DNA from: Adiantum capillus-veneris
Lineage: Eukaryota; Streptophyta; Polypodiopsida; Polypodiales; Pteridaceae
Assembly: GCA_014529385.2 (NCBI GenBank)
Contig: CM043962.1
Location: forward strand, 126,446,970 to 126,510,969
DNA: 64,000 nt
Direction of reading: 5' to 3'
A program made the translations under genes and the position numbers. Below are positions 36,773 to 46,419 of the stretch, piece by piece. Position 1 is the first letter of the stretch. Every line of letters starts with the position of its first letter. The notes beneath the pieces are model-generated. The model made no database searches. It was given only the letters and a program-made list of their open reading frames with translations, and was not told where the DNA came from.

Positions 36773-39145
36773 TGCTCGGGCTGCTTTGAAGTGTATCGTT
36801 AATGATCAAGCAAACATAAATATATATATGTAAGAAAGAGAGAGAAGGGGGAAGGGGGTGCTTGTTGCACTAATGCCTTCTTACAAATCTGTCATGACCA
36901 ATCAAAGTGAGATTAGTATTTGTTCAACATAGCGTGAGTAAATTACACCACAACACATCACAAGAAAAAAACCACCCCAATCACTGTCTTAAGGCCAGGG
37001 GAGTCCTCTCCACCCTGTCGCCCTCTTACAGCATGTGGGATTTATGGCTAAATTGATAACAATACCCGGAGACAAGCTATCAAGAACTTAAATAAAACAC
37101 CAAGACACTTACACATCATTATTGTCCATGACTTCACGTTGGAAGGGAGACAAGGTATCCATGCTTAGTTCAAATTCACCCTCCTTGATTCAGCAAATGT
37201 TGGGCTTACACTAGTAGGAGAAATGATAGATTTCCTACTCTCAATTTAATGATCACTCTCTCTTACAATGGCATAGAGTTCCCTTGCTAATCACCCCTAA
37301 TACAACACCTACATATGCCTAATGCCAATGAGATTCCACTCAAGAGCTCCTTCTCAAGAGGTTGAGCTTGGCTTCTCAAGCTATAGCATAGTGCTCTTTC
37401 TTCTCCCTTTTTTGTGCTAGCTACACCCTCCTTTTATAGCAATTTTGAAGGCTAGGGTTACTCCTCTAACCATGGTTGGGTTAGATTTTCAGCAATTTAC
37501 CTAATTTCTTTTGCTTGGAATTATCAAGAAGTTGGTGGGGAAAGAGAGAGGAGAGAAATGGAGGTGATAGGACTTTCCATAGTGGGTTAGTGTTAGTAGA
37601 GTTAGTATTAATTTACAAATGGAATTGGATATTTACAATGGGAGTATCCATGTAGGATACAAATAAGGAAGAAAAACTCTTAAGAGGTAAGAAAAGGTGG
37701 ATTTCTTACAAGGTTGATGCTCCAAGTGTCTTGAGTAGGGCCAATTTTGACGCTTGTTGACGGTCCACTAGCTTTGACGGTACATTTTTTCTCCACTCTT
37801 GACCTTCCTTGAGAGACAAGGTAATTGAAGCTGAGTAATCAACCACCATGATGCTGTCTTTTAAGAGAAGAGGCTGAATTTTGTGGTTTTTTTGATAGAT
37901 ATGGGTAATTTGGAGGAGGAAAAATGAGACTAGGTGGTCAATTTTGGAATGGAATTGTGTGTGGGAGGTATGAGTTCACCATGGTTTCTCTTATTCTTCA
38001 AGGTTGAGGAGAAGGTGAGTAGGGTGCAGAGAGGAGTGGTGAGAGAGGTGGGGATGATGAGTGGAGAAGTGTGTGTGAAAGAGGAAAATGATAAAGTGGA
38101 AGAGAGAGTGTGGCTGCATAGCATGGGAAAACTGGGGTCCACTAATAAAATCATAGCTCACAGCTCGTAGCTCAAAAAAATATGAAAAAATTTGAGGCAA
38201 AATTTCAGCCCACGAGCTACAACTTTTGTTTGTATCACCTTTTCAAATTCGGAGAGCAAGTGAACTTTAAAAATTCAGCAAAACCGACTGTTTTTTTCCA
38301 CTGCACAAAGTCCTTGTGGGGTCCTTCTTTGGATGATTCTTTTGAATACCTCCAAGAGTGAGCCCTCCATAGTGCATGTATGCATGCCACCTACCCTTGA
38401 CCTTATTTGGTAGGTCTATAATTGAAGATATTGTTGAGATCATGATATAAGTGAATAGTACAACTAAGAAAATCAAATATTGAGAGGTCTAAAAAATATG
38501 TACATGTCAAATATAAATAATATAAGTGGAAAAAATATAAAGGGGTCAAAAGAAATCTCTCTCATTATGAGGCTACCATAAAAAGATAAATATTTTTGGT
38601 GTTCCAATTTTTTAGAAAAAAAACAAAATAGATGTAGGAAGGGAAAAATCACAATAGTGAAAAAATATACACATAAATAAAACTAGTTTTTTTGGATTTT
38701 TGTTGGGGTGGAGTTACACCAAATATAAGAGAAGCTTACATGAAAATATTTCTATATGGAATAAAGAGTATGAAAAAATGGTAAGAAAAATTGTGGTAAT
38801 GGTGAGGCAATGTACAGAGCATAAATAACACACACCTAGGTAGAAATATTTAAATAAATACCAACATAATTATGAAAAAATCTTTTATTTAGGCCCTATA
38901 TACAAAGAAATATTTACATACGCATGGGCCATAATATACTTATATTTTTTATATTTTTGGCTCAACTAGCCCAATGACTAGCTAATTGAGGGTTTTTTAT
39001 TTCAGTAAGGAGATATGGGAAAAGTCCCCTAACTCACACGCACCTATATACAGTGAAAGGGTGAGGGTAACCACAGTGTTTGAGTGATTTGATAGGGTGA
39101 GATAACTCACTATGGCAATTACAGAGAGCCGAAAAACGGCTATCA
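36428..39145 (-). repeat. 3' LTR of Tat-lineage element
   Basis: 2718 bp. On the minus strand it starts TGATAGCCG and ends CCGCTTCC (CA expected; the terminal bases appear altered compared with the other LTR). It contains (GA)n at 36690-36769. A short stem AGCCG/CGGCT lies beside the TG terminus. Confidence 0.92.
36690..36769. repeat. (GA)n microsatellite in 3' LTR of Tat-lineage element
   Basis: About 40 dinucleotide units; the 5' LTR counterpart has about 23. Confidence 0.95.
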
Positions 39146-39160
39146 TTAGCCCTCCCCCAA
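39146..39160 (-). other. Polypurine tract of Tat-lineage element
   Basis: On the minus strand TTGGGGGAGGGCTAA precedes the 3' LTR, a G-rich purine run at the expected primer position. Confidence 0.75.
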
Positions 39161-39294
39161 GATGATGGTATATTCATGTACCATCATAAAGAATCTTTTC
39201 CAAAGAGAGTGCTTCAGAGTCCTTGACAAGATCTTCATTGTTTGGCCCCTTGGAATTTTGGTTTGTGTTACACTCATGCTTCATGGAACAATAC

Positions 39295-42200
39295 TTACAT
39301 GAGATAGTTGTTTTGCTCTGGTAGATCCTTTGGTAGAAGGCGACTCAAGTAAGGCTTCAAGCGATAGCCGTTTACCTTCCTAGAGTGCTCTTTCCCATTC
39401 AAGTCCATAAGTTGATAGTAACTTGAATTGAAAGCCTTCTTGACTATGTATGGCCCCTACCATCTTGTTTCAAATTTGGCATCAAAACGATTATCGAGTC
39501 GATTGTCATACCTTAGCACAAGATCTCCTTCATTGATGCCTTTGTCCTTCAGTTTCTTGTCAAGCTTCTCCTTTGTCTGTGTGGCTTTCCTCTTATAGCA
39601 CTCGTATGCTGCTTCTCTTTTCCACTCAAGCTCAGCTAAGGTAAGAAGTTGATCCATCCATGCTTCTTGATCATCTTGTGCTGATTTGCCATGAAGTCGC
39701 ATTGTTGGAATGTTTAGCTCAATTGGCTGTAAAGCCTCTTGACCATAGACCAAGTGAAATGGTGTGAACTCCGTGGCTTCCCTATATGTGGTTCGATACG
39801 CCCACAAGGCACCATCCAAGAAGTCATCCCACAACTTTGTCTTGTTTTTCACCATCTTTCTAATGATGCCTGCAATGACACCATTAGCTTTTTCTACCAA
39901 ACCATTTGATTGGGGATAGTAGGGTGTACTGTGACGATGTAGAATGTGAAGTTCTTCACAGACTTCTGTGAGCAATCCCTTTCTAAACCCTGGACCATTA
40001 TCAGAAACAATCTCCAAAGGTGTGCCAAATCTACAACAAATGTGAGTGTAGACGAATTTGCTCACTGTTCTCTCATTTACCTTTGCCACACTTTGTGCTT
40101 CCACCCACCTAGTCATATAGTCTACAGCCACTAGAATGTAGAGTTTACCATTTTTTGTCCTAGGCAGAGGACCCATAGCATCAATGCCCCACTTTTCAAA
40201 GGGTCCATTTGCAAGCACGATTTTCCTTGGACCATAAATCAATCTTCTATTCCCATTTACCTGACAATTGTGACAACTTTTACACCAATGTTGGACATCC
40301 ACATGCAGACTTGGCCAAACATACCCCGCAAGCAAAATCTTCTTCACAGTTAATTCTTGGGAAAAATGACCACCACATGCCTCTTCATGCAAACCTTTTA
40401 GAATGGCTGGAATTTCCGCGATAGTTGGTACTCTTTTGCACACTTTATCCTTCCCTCTTTGATAGAGGGAGCCTTCTAGGAAGAGATACATGCTTGCCTT
40501 CTTCATGAGTCTCCTCTTCTGAGCTTTTGTGAAGTCTGGTGGAAACTCACCCTCCAAAATGTAGCCAATGATGGGAGCCAATGACTCCAATCCCTGGTAC
40601 CTTGGTTGCTTCACAGCAGCCGCCACCATGATGACATGCACTTCTTTCTTTACACATGCAACGGCTTGTTGTGCAAGTAAATCAGCATCTTCATTTTGTT
40701 TCCTAGGAATATGATATAATTGCACCTCCTCAAATTGATTAAATAGCCTACGGATGGTATGAACTTTGGCCCTTAGTCTTTCATTTTTGCATGCCCTAAT
40801 GCCTAAAATCTGCTTCACAATGAGAAGTGCATCCCCTTTTACCATGAGACGTTGTATACCATGGCCAATGCATATTTTTAAACCATGAAGTAGTGTGTCA
40901 TATTCTGCTTCATTGTTGCTAGTTGAACTTGGTAGATTAAACTTCTCTTTCATGACCACCTCTCCACTTGGGTTGAGCAACACTAGCCCTCCCCCTGCTT
41001 TTCCTGTGGCTCGACGAAAAGCTCCATCAAAGAACAAGGTAAAAGCATTAGGAATACTTTTTGGTGGTGGCAATGGTAGGGTCTTTACTTCAGGCACCTT
41101 AATCTCCTTTTCATGCACCCTATAAGTGAGAATCCCTGCCAATTGTGCACGCACACTATCTTCTACCTTGAAAGAGTATTGAAACTCTTGCAACTCCATA
41201 ATCCACTTTGAGATCCTAGTACTAAGATTCATTTGAGATGACACCCAAGGGAACAAATTCTCTGCGGTGAGGATTACAAAAGGTTTTGGGAGCAAGTAGG
41301 ATCTAAACTTCCTTATCGCAAACATGAGAGAAAGCATCATGAGTTCTGCCTCCGTGTAGCCTCTCTCTAAAGCATTCATGACCCTACTAGCAAAGTAGAT
41401 GGGCCGCATCCTGGTACTATAGGGATCTTGTTGTAGCAAAACTGCACCAATTGTTTCTTTCCTAGCACTAGAGCTAACAAAGAATGTGTACTCCCAACAA
41501 GGAGGCATGAGTGTTGGTAGCTCTGACAAAATGGCTTTAATGTTACAAAAGTACTCTTCAAGCTCATCAGACCATGCAAATTCTACTTGTTGTGTCAACT
41601 TTTGCAAAGGGTGCAGTAACTCCGAGGCTAAGTGAATGAAGCGTGACATATACTTCACCTTTTGAATGAATGAGATGACCTCCTTAAGACTCTTGGGTGA
41701 TGGTAGCTCAATAAGAGCCTTTGCCTTTGAAGGATCCACTTCAATGCCTTTGTAAGAAACTTTATGACCAAGCAAGAATACTTCATCCTCACCTATATGG
41801 CACTTGTCGGGGTTGAGTTGACCTCCCATGTCGTAGAGCTTCTTTAAACCTTCTTCTACCCTTTGTAGATGCAATGATTTTGAGCTATAAATACAGAAAT
41901 CATCAATGAACACCCTAATTGACTTTCCAAAGAATGCTTGAAACACCATATTCATGAAACGTTGGAATGTTGCAGGAGCATTTGTCAGACCAAATGGCAT
42001 GACTCTAAAAGCATAACAACCCCAAGGAGTGATAAAGGTTGTTTTCAATTGATCCTCCAATGCAATCCCTATTTGAAAGTAACCTGAGTAACCATCGCAC
42101 ACAGTGTACTTCTCATGACTAGCTACCTCATTTAGTATCTCATCCTGGAATGGGAGGGGAAAGTGATCTCTTTTTGTTGCCTCATTGAGGGGACGGTAAT

Positions 42201-42756
42201 CCACACACACCCTCCACTTGCCATTTTTCTTAGGAGTGACAACAACAGGAGAGACCCACTCTGAATTCTCCACTGGATAAATGAAACCTGCTGCTAGAAG
42301 CTTTCTTACCTCCTTGAGTAGAGCCTGCTCCTTTATAACTCCTAGCCTTCGTAGCTTCTGAGCTTTAGGTGTGGCCTCAGGCTTTAACTCAATCTTGTGT
42401 TGAACAACATCTACCCCACGCACGTCGGTGTAGTCTTTAGCAAAAAGCCTAGGAAACTTCCTTAGCACACATTTGAACTCCTCTCTTTCATCCTTTGTAA
42501 GTGTTGTTGATAGCATACCTTCCAGCATCCCTTCATCTTGAACACCTTCGTTCTCTTGAGGACCTACCTCCTCCAAGCCTTGACAAGAGGTCCCTTGGTT
42601 GCTTGGCTTAAACCTTACCCCCATGACTTCGATGGAAGACTCCTCTTCAGTAATGCTGCCGCTACTTTCTTCTTCTGAAGTGCTATCGGTCCAACCTTCT
42701 TCCGTCTCACTTTGAGATGATTCTTCATGGAGCTCCTCTTGGCGTTGCTCCTTCAT
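39295..42756 (-). CDS. pol of Tat-lineage element: RT, two RNase H, integrase
   Basis: Open for 1099 codons to a TAG at 39459-39457, then in the same frame for 53 more to TAA 39297-39295, reading GPYIVKKAFNSSYYQL, a normal integrase end. So the TAG is probably a single premature stop. Order: acidic linker (1-90); RT (about 110-330) with VCVDYRPLNEATKRDHFPLP, FRVMPFGLTNAPATFQ and intact FIDDFCIYS; first RNase H (about 420-540) lacking its first Asp (FFVSSSARKETIGAVL); second RNase H (about 575-705) with its acidic residues intact (LFFDGAF, NNEAEYDTLL, VKGDALLIV, NEDADLLAQ); integrase with an H-H-C-C finger (CKSCHNCQ) and D-D-E in WGIDAMGP, SDNGPGF and NGLVEKANG. It is continuous in frame with gag through a TAG at 42819-42817. 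Confidence 0.92.
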
Positions 42757-42816
42757 GTCAAAGACAACCTTCTTATGATTGTCATTCCTGCAAATTAATT
42801 TCCCACTCTCCCAATC

Positions 42817-44444
42817 CTACAAAGCTCGCATTTTCATTAGCCATGGTCTTCCTAGGATAAATGGATAACCACTTCCCTTGGTCGACATAACATAAAAATC
42901 CACCGCTTTCTTAATGCCAAAGGCCTCTACAAAGACATTTTTACAAATGCCTACACACCTAGCCTTGCTATTGTTTGCCATCTTGACTTTGATTTCAGGT
43001 GTCTCATGGATGTGCATGCCTAGTCTTTGCATGAGTCCCTCTGTCATGATGCAAATTTGTGCACCCCCATCCACTAGACCTTTCCTAACCAATCTTCCTT
43101 TGATGTAACAGTCTAGCACCGGCGTAATGTCCTCATTCATTTCAGCTTGTGCAATTTTTACAACAGGCACACTCTCTTTTACCTTTCTCCTAGTGCTAAC
43201 TGCCCTTGTTAAATCCCTCCTAACTTGTGGACATAATGCAAGAAATTGAGGCCATGAAATATCAGGACCCTTACCTCTCATGTCTTCCAACAAGCTGTAC
43301 GGAGCCATACCATGTCCAAGAGGGAAGTCTTGGAGGTTGATACGACGTCGAGTCCTCTTGGTTTCCTTGGTTTCCTTTGCCTTCTTGCCTTGTCCATGGT
43401 CACTCTGTGATGTGACTCCTTCTTTCTCTTTACCTTTTCCTCGGCCACGCTTAATGCCATTGGCTTCCATGTCAACCTCATTTGAATTTGTCACCTCTAC
43501 CACATGCACATTTGGATCTGGCAAAGGTGGAACTCCTTCTACCCCTTGTGGAGGTGGTCTTGGTCCATTTGGCCTTTGTAGAAGCCTTAGTTGTTGACCA
43601 GCTCCTTCTCTTGCATTCATCACTGGGTAATTCAAGTTAGGTCTCCCTGGCTCTCCACGGGGCCAAGGACAATTATACATCCCATGTCCAGACTCTCCGC
43701 AATTCCAACATTGCAAGACTCTCCTAGTTCGTGGATCTCTCTCTTCTGACTTCTTTGCTTGTCCCTTTGGACCTACAGCTTGTGCAAGGTGAATTGACAG
43801 GCTGCTTAAAGATTCATTTAACTTCTCAATCACTTCAGCCGTTACCTCAGGAAGCTCCCTAGATGTTGATGCTTGTGACTTACCTTTGGGTCTAGGACCT
43901 TCTATTGGAACCTCTCCCCTTAAGCACTTGAGTTTCCTATACTTCTCAGCAACCCTAGTTTCAGCTGCATCAAAAGTAGCAGGTGCACCCGCCTCAACTT
44001 TTACCTTAAGGTCAGGAAAGAGTCCGGCTATGAACCTCTCCTTCTTTAAAAATTCTGCACCATCACCAGGGTTAGCAACATTTCGTATCCATAGAGCCCA
44101 AAGACGTAGAAACTCTTGCTTGTACAAGTAGTAGTCATCTAAGTCTTTTTGCTTATGAGAAACAATGTCTTGCCATAGTTTTTGAGTGTTTTGGGGATCA
44201 AAGAAGTATCTCTTAAAACGATTCAAAACTTCTGTGTAATTCCCCTTAACTTCCTCAGGCAAAGAGTCAAAACAAGTACTAGCATCTTTCCTAAGGACCA
44301 CCACAAACATTTCTACACGTTCTTGATTGGTTACTATCCTCTTGATACGGCAAGACATCTTGAAATTTGCTAAAAATAATTCTGCATCCTCTTAGGCTCT
44401 CCAAAGAAAAGAGGATATCCAGACATTTGGCGTTGGCTCTCCAT
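42817..44444 (-). CDS. gag-protease of Tat-lineage element (one frameshift)
   Basis: The likely start is ATG 44444 (MESQRQMSGYPLFFGEP). A one-base frameshift near 44395 moves into the long frame, which continues with EDAELFLANFKMSCRIKRIV. The capsid-like region contains TEVLNRFKRYFFD and ERFIAGLFPDL. The zinc knuckle CWNCGESGHGMYNC is a perfect CCHC. The protease part has GLVDGGAQICIM (DGG instead of DTG/DSG) and FILGRPWLMKM. The frame ends in TAG (42819-42817) and reads straight on into pol after it, so gag-pol is one frame with one stop. That stop could be a mutation of CAG or a read-through site. Confidence 0.88.
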
Positions 44445-44493
44445 TATTATGAAAGATTACAACACGAGTTACAATAAGGGATACAATAGAGAT

Positions 44494-44976
44494 TTAGAAC
44501 CACTCGCCTGCAAATGAAGAAGTAAGAAAATACCACTCTAGGTTTTCTTCTTCAGCTATCCAAGCTTCAATGAGGTCTCGATTTGTTTGATCAAAACAAA
44601 AAGGTAGACTATTGATGAGCTCTAAGAAGGGTTGAAATTCTTCAAAGCTAAGGCGATAAACAGAAATCTCTAGAACTTCATTTTCTGGATCCAAAAGAGC
44701 AACCACGTCCCAAGTGATAAATTGCACTTGCTCTACAATTCCCAACGCACAAGCGGTTTGTATAAAAACCAGATCTTCATGCTCGTCGAAGGCCGTGAGA
44801 AAGTAGCAATTGACTAGGAGCTCCTTTCCTTCGAGTTCCACACAGTCGGAGTGAGGCAACCTTCTCACAATTTCATAAAGAACATCCTCATCAAGTCCAA
44901 TCAAGTTTGCAAAATTTAAAGACTCCACTTGTGCTACAAAATTCCTGGACAAAAACTCCTTAGGATTATGGTTAAA
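44494..44976 (-). CDS. Accessory ORF B of Tat-lineage element, weakly F-box-like
   Basis: 160 codons, open from after TGA 44979-44977, with no ATG; it ends 50 bp before gag. It is clearly homologous to the ORF just upstream (45553-44999). Shared blocks are IVRRLPH against VVRRLPH, FIQTACALGIVEQVQF against FIQLVCALRLVNRVKF, and ELINSLPFCF against RLINSLPFAF. The first block, LDEDVLYEIVRRLPH, has the hydrophobic spacing and the Leu-Pro of an F-box helix pair, but the similarity is short and judged by eye. It is acidic with many aromatic residues. The function is unknown. It must be reached by frameshift, splicing or non-AUG initiation, or it is decaying. Confidence 0.6.
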   Translation of the reverse strand, partial: FNHNPKEFLSRNFVAQVESLNFANLIGLDEDVLYEIVRRLPHSDCVELEGKELLVNCYFLTAFDEHEDLVFIQTACALGIVEQVQFITWDVVALLDPENEVLEISVYRLSFEEFQPFLELINSLPFCFDQTNRDLIEAWIAEEENLEWYFLTSSFAGEWF

Positions 44977-44998
44977 TCATTCAAAAGCATAAAGAGAT

Positions 44999-45553
44999 TT
45001 ACAATGTCTCTATGAACAAAGTGTCATAGAAAGTAGAGAAGGATGAGAATTTATACAAATTTGCAATCTTCTCTATGCTCTCTTTATTAAGACAAGCTCT
45101 GAATAGCTCCCTATCTCCTTTGTTGAAAGCGAAAGGAAGGCTATTAATAAGTCGCAAATGAGGGAAAAATTCACCAAATGTGAGTCTATGAAGCATGAAC
45201 TCTGGCCGCAAGTTTCCTGAAGAGTCTTCCTCAATGGTGAAATGCACTCGCCAAACTCCAAATTTCACTCTATTTACCAATCTTAGGGCACACACTAGTT
45301 GGATGAATGCGCGGTCTTCCTTAGTGCCCAACAACAAGAGGAAAATGGAATCCACGCGTAGGACCTTTCGTCTTAACTTCACCACCCTCTTGTTATGAGG
45401 GAGACGCCTTACTACTTGCTCCTGCAACTCAATTGGTAATAGAGCTAGATCTCTAAGGATTGAACTTTCACTGCACACACATTCCCTGTTAGAACAAATG
45501 ATCCTTTTTTGTTTCTTGTAACAACTTGGACAAAGAAAAAACAAACATACACA
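44999..45553 (-). CDS. Accessory ORF A of Tat-lineage element, Cys-cluster plus F-box-like
   Basis: 184 codons, open from after TAG 45556-45554, with no usable in-frame ATG near the start. The N-terminus is Cys-rich (CVCLFFLCPSCYKK, then CSNRECVCSE), a possible zinc site of form C-x2-C-x9-C-x4-C. LPIELQEQVVRRLPH then resembles an F-box start, followed by a basic helix and the region shared with ORF B (ending near GDRELFRACLNKE). It lies between the 5' LTR leader and ORF B. AATAG just before the open frame could be a splice acceptor, giving an upstream exon with the ATG. A role in regulating the element, or in hijacking host ubiquitination, is speculation. Confidence 0.6.
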   Translation of the reverse strand, partial: CVCLFFLCPSCYKKQKRIICSNRECVCSESSILRDLALLPIELQEQVVRRLPHNKRVVKLRRKVLRVDSIFLLLLGTKEDRAFIQLVCALRLVNRVKFGVWRVHFTIEEDSSGNLRPEFMLHRLTFGEFFPHLRLINSLPFAFNKGDRELFRACLNKESIEKIANLYKFSSFSTFYDTLFIETL

Positions 45554-45578
45554 CTATTTTGCTGGGCTGCACTTTACT

Positions 45579-45797
45579 TTAAAATAAAATGAACACATGT
45601 ACATCAAAAGAAGTGTGGTAGTTGATGAGAGGTAGAATGACAGGGTTTGGTGATGCAAGAATTTCTCCTACTCTTTGGGCACCAAACATGAACACCATTC
45701 GTTGTTGAAAATGGATCTTTCTACTAATTGCAACGTTTATTCTAATGTGTGGAGTAAAATGAAAGGGAAAAACTTCTATTCCTGCGCCATTATCCAT
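45579..45797 (-). CDS. Small leader ORF of Tat-lineage element
   Basis: 72 codons from an ATG (MDNGAGIEVFPFHF) just upstream of accessory ORF A, in the 5' untranslated part of the element. No family features. It may be an upstream ORF, or part of it may be the first exon of a spliced accessory transcript. Confidence 0.25.
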   Translation of the reverse strand: MDNGAGIEVFPFHFTPHIRINVAISRKIHFQQRMVFMFGAQRVGEILASPNPVILPLINYHTSFDVHVFILF

Positions 45798-46093
45798 GGC
45801 CTATGCATGTCCTAATGCTTAAAATAACACAAAAATATAGACGCCCAAGCTAATATCGTACCTAATAAGGCAAAATAAAAGGGTTTACCGAAGTGTTTAT
45901 CTCGGCTAACCTAAGAGGACCTAAAATCCTACAAATTATCCGTTGAAATTGCAACTTAGTACTAACAATTATGTGTATCTTTTGCCTTGCAATGGGAATG
46001 AAAGGATCATACAAACTCTCGTGATTCATGCAAACTACTTGACTATGCTAAAAGTTGATCCTACACAAAAACATACACGAGTTGTTGTCCTCC

Positions 46094-46105
46094 GTGGGGG
46101 CACCA
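46094..46105 (-). promoter_or_regulatory. Primer-binding site of Tat-lineage element
   Basis: On the minus strand TGGTGCCCCCAC starts three bases after the 5' LTR end. The leading TGG fits a tRNA 3' CCA. It is not the initiator-Met type seen in the other Ty3 element, and I cannot name the tRNA. Confidence 0.55.
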
Positions 46106-46108
46106 ATT

Positions 46109-46367
46109 TGAAGCGGTCCGGGGCGGGCAACAAGAAGAGCAACCTCTAGACAACCTTCAAGGCTCCCGTGCTGTTGAATGGGGCTGTGGCACAACACAAC
46201 ACAAACCAAAACAACAAACCCCCAGCCAAATTCCAACTACACAAGGGGCACCACCTAGTTCAAGAGCGAACTAGGACGCAAAAGAGGAGAATCGTTAGAG
46301 CAACCCACAAACAAGCAAGGAATTTACACTAACCCTAACACCAATGGAACACTCTCACACACTAAAA

Positions 46368-46419
<52 letters not shown>

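Noticed and set aside
37930-38476. Small ORFs repeated at 47577-48123
   Set aside because: They occur in both LTRs simply because the LTRs are copies; no family features and overlapping frames on both strands.
39457-42819. TAG codons as evidence of a variant genetic code or RNA editing
   Set aside because: Only two sites in one element; simple mutation or read-through explains them, and other elements here use TAG as ordinary stops or show mixed stops.
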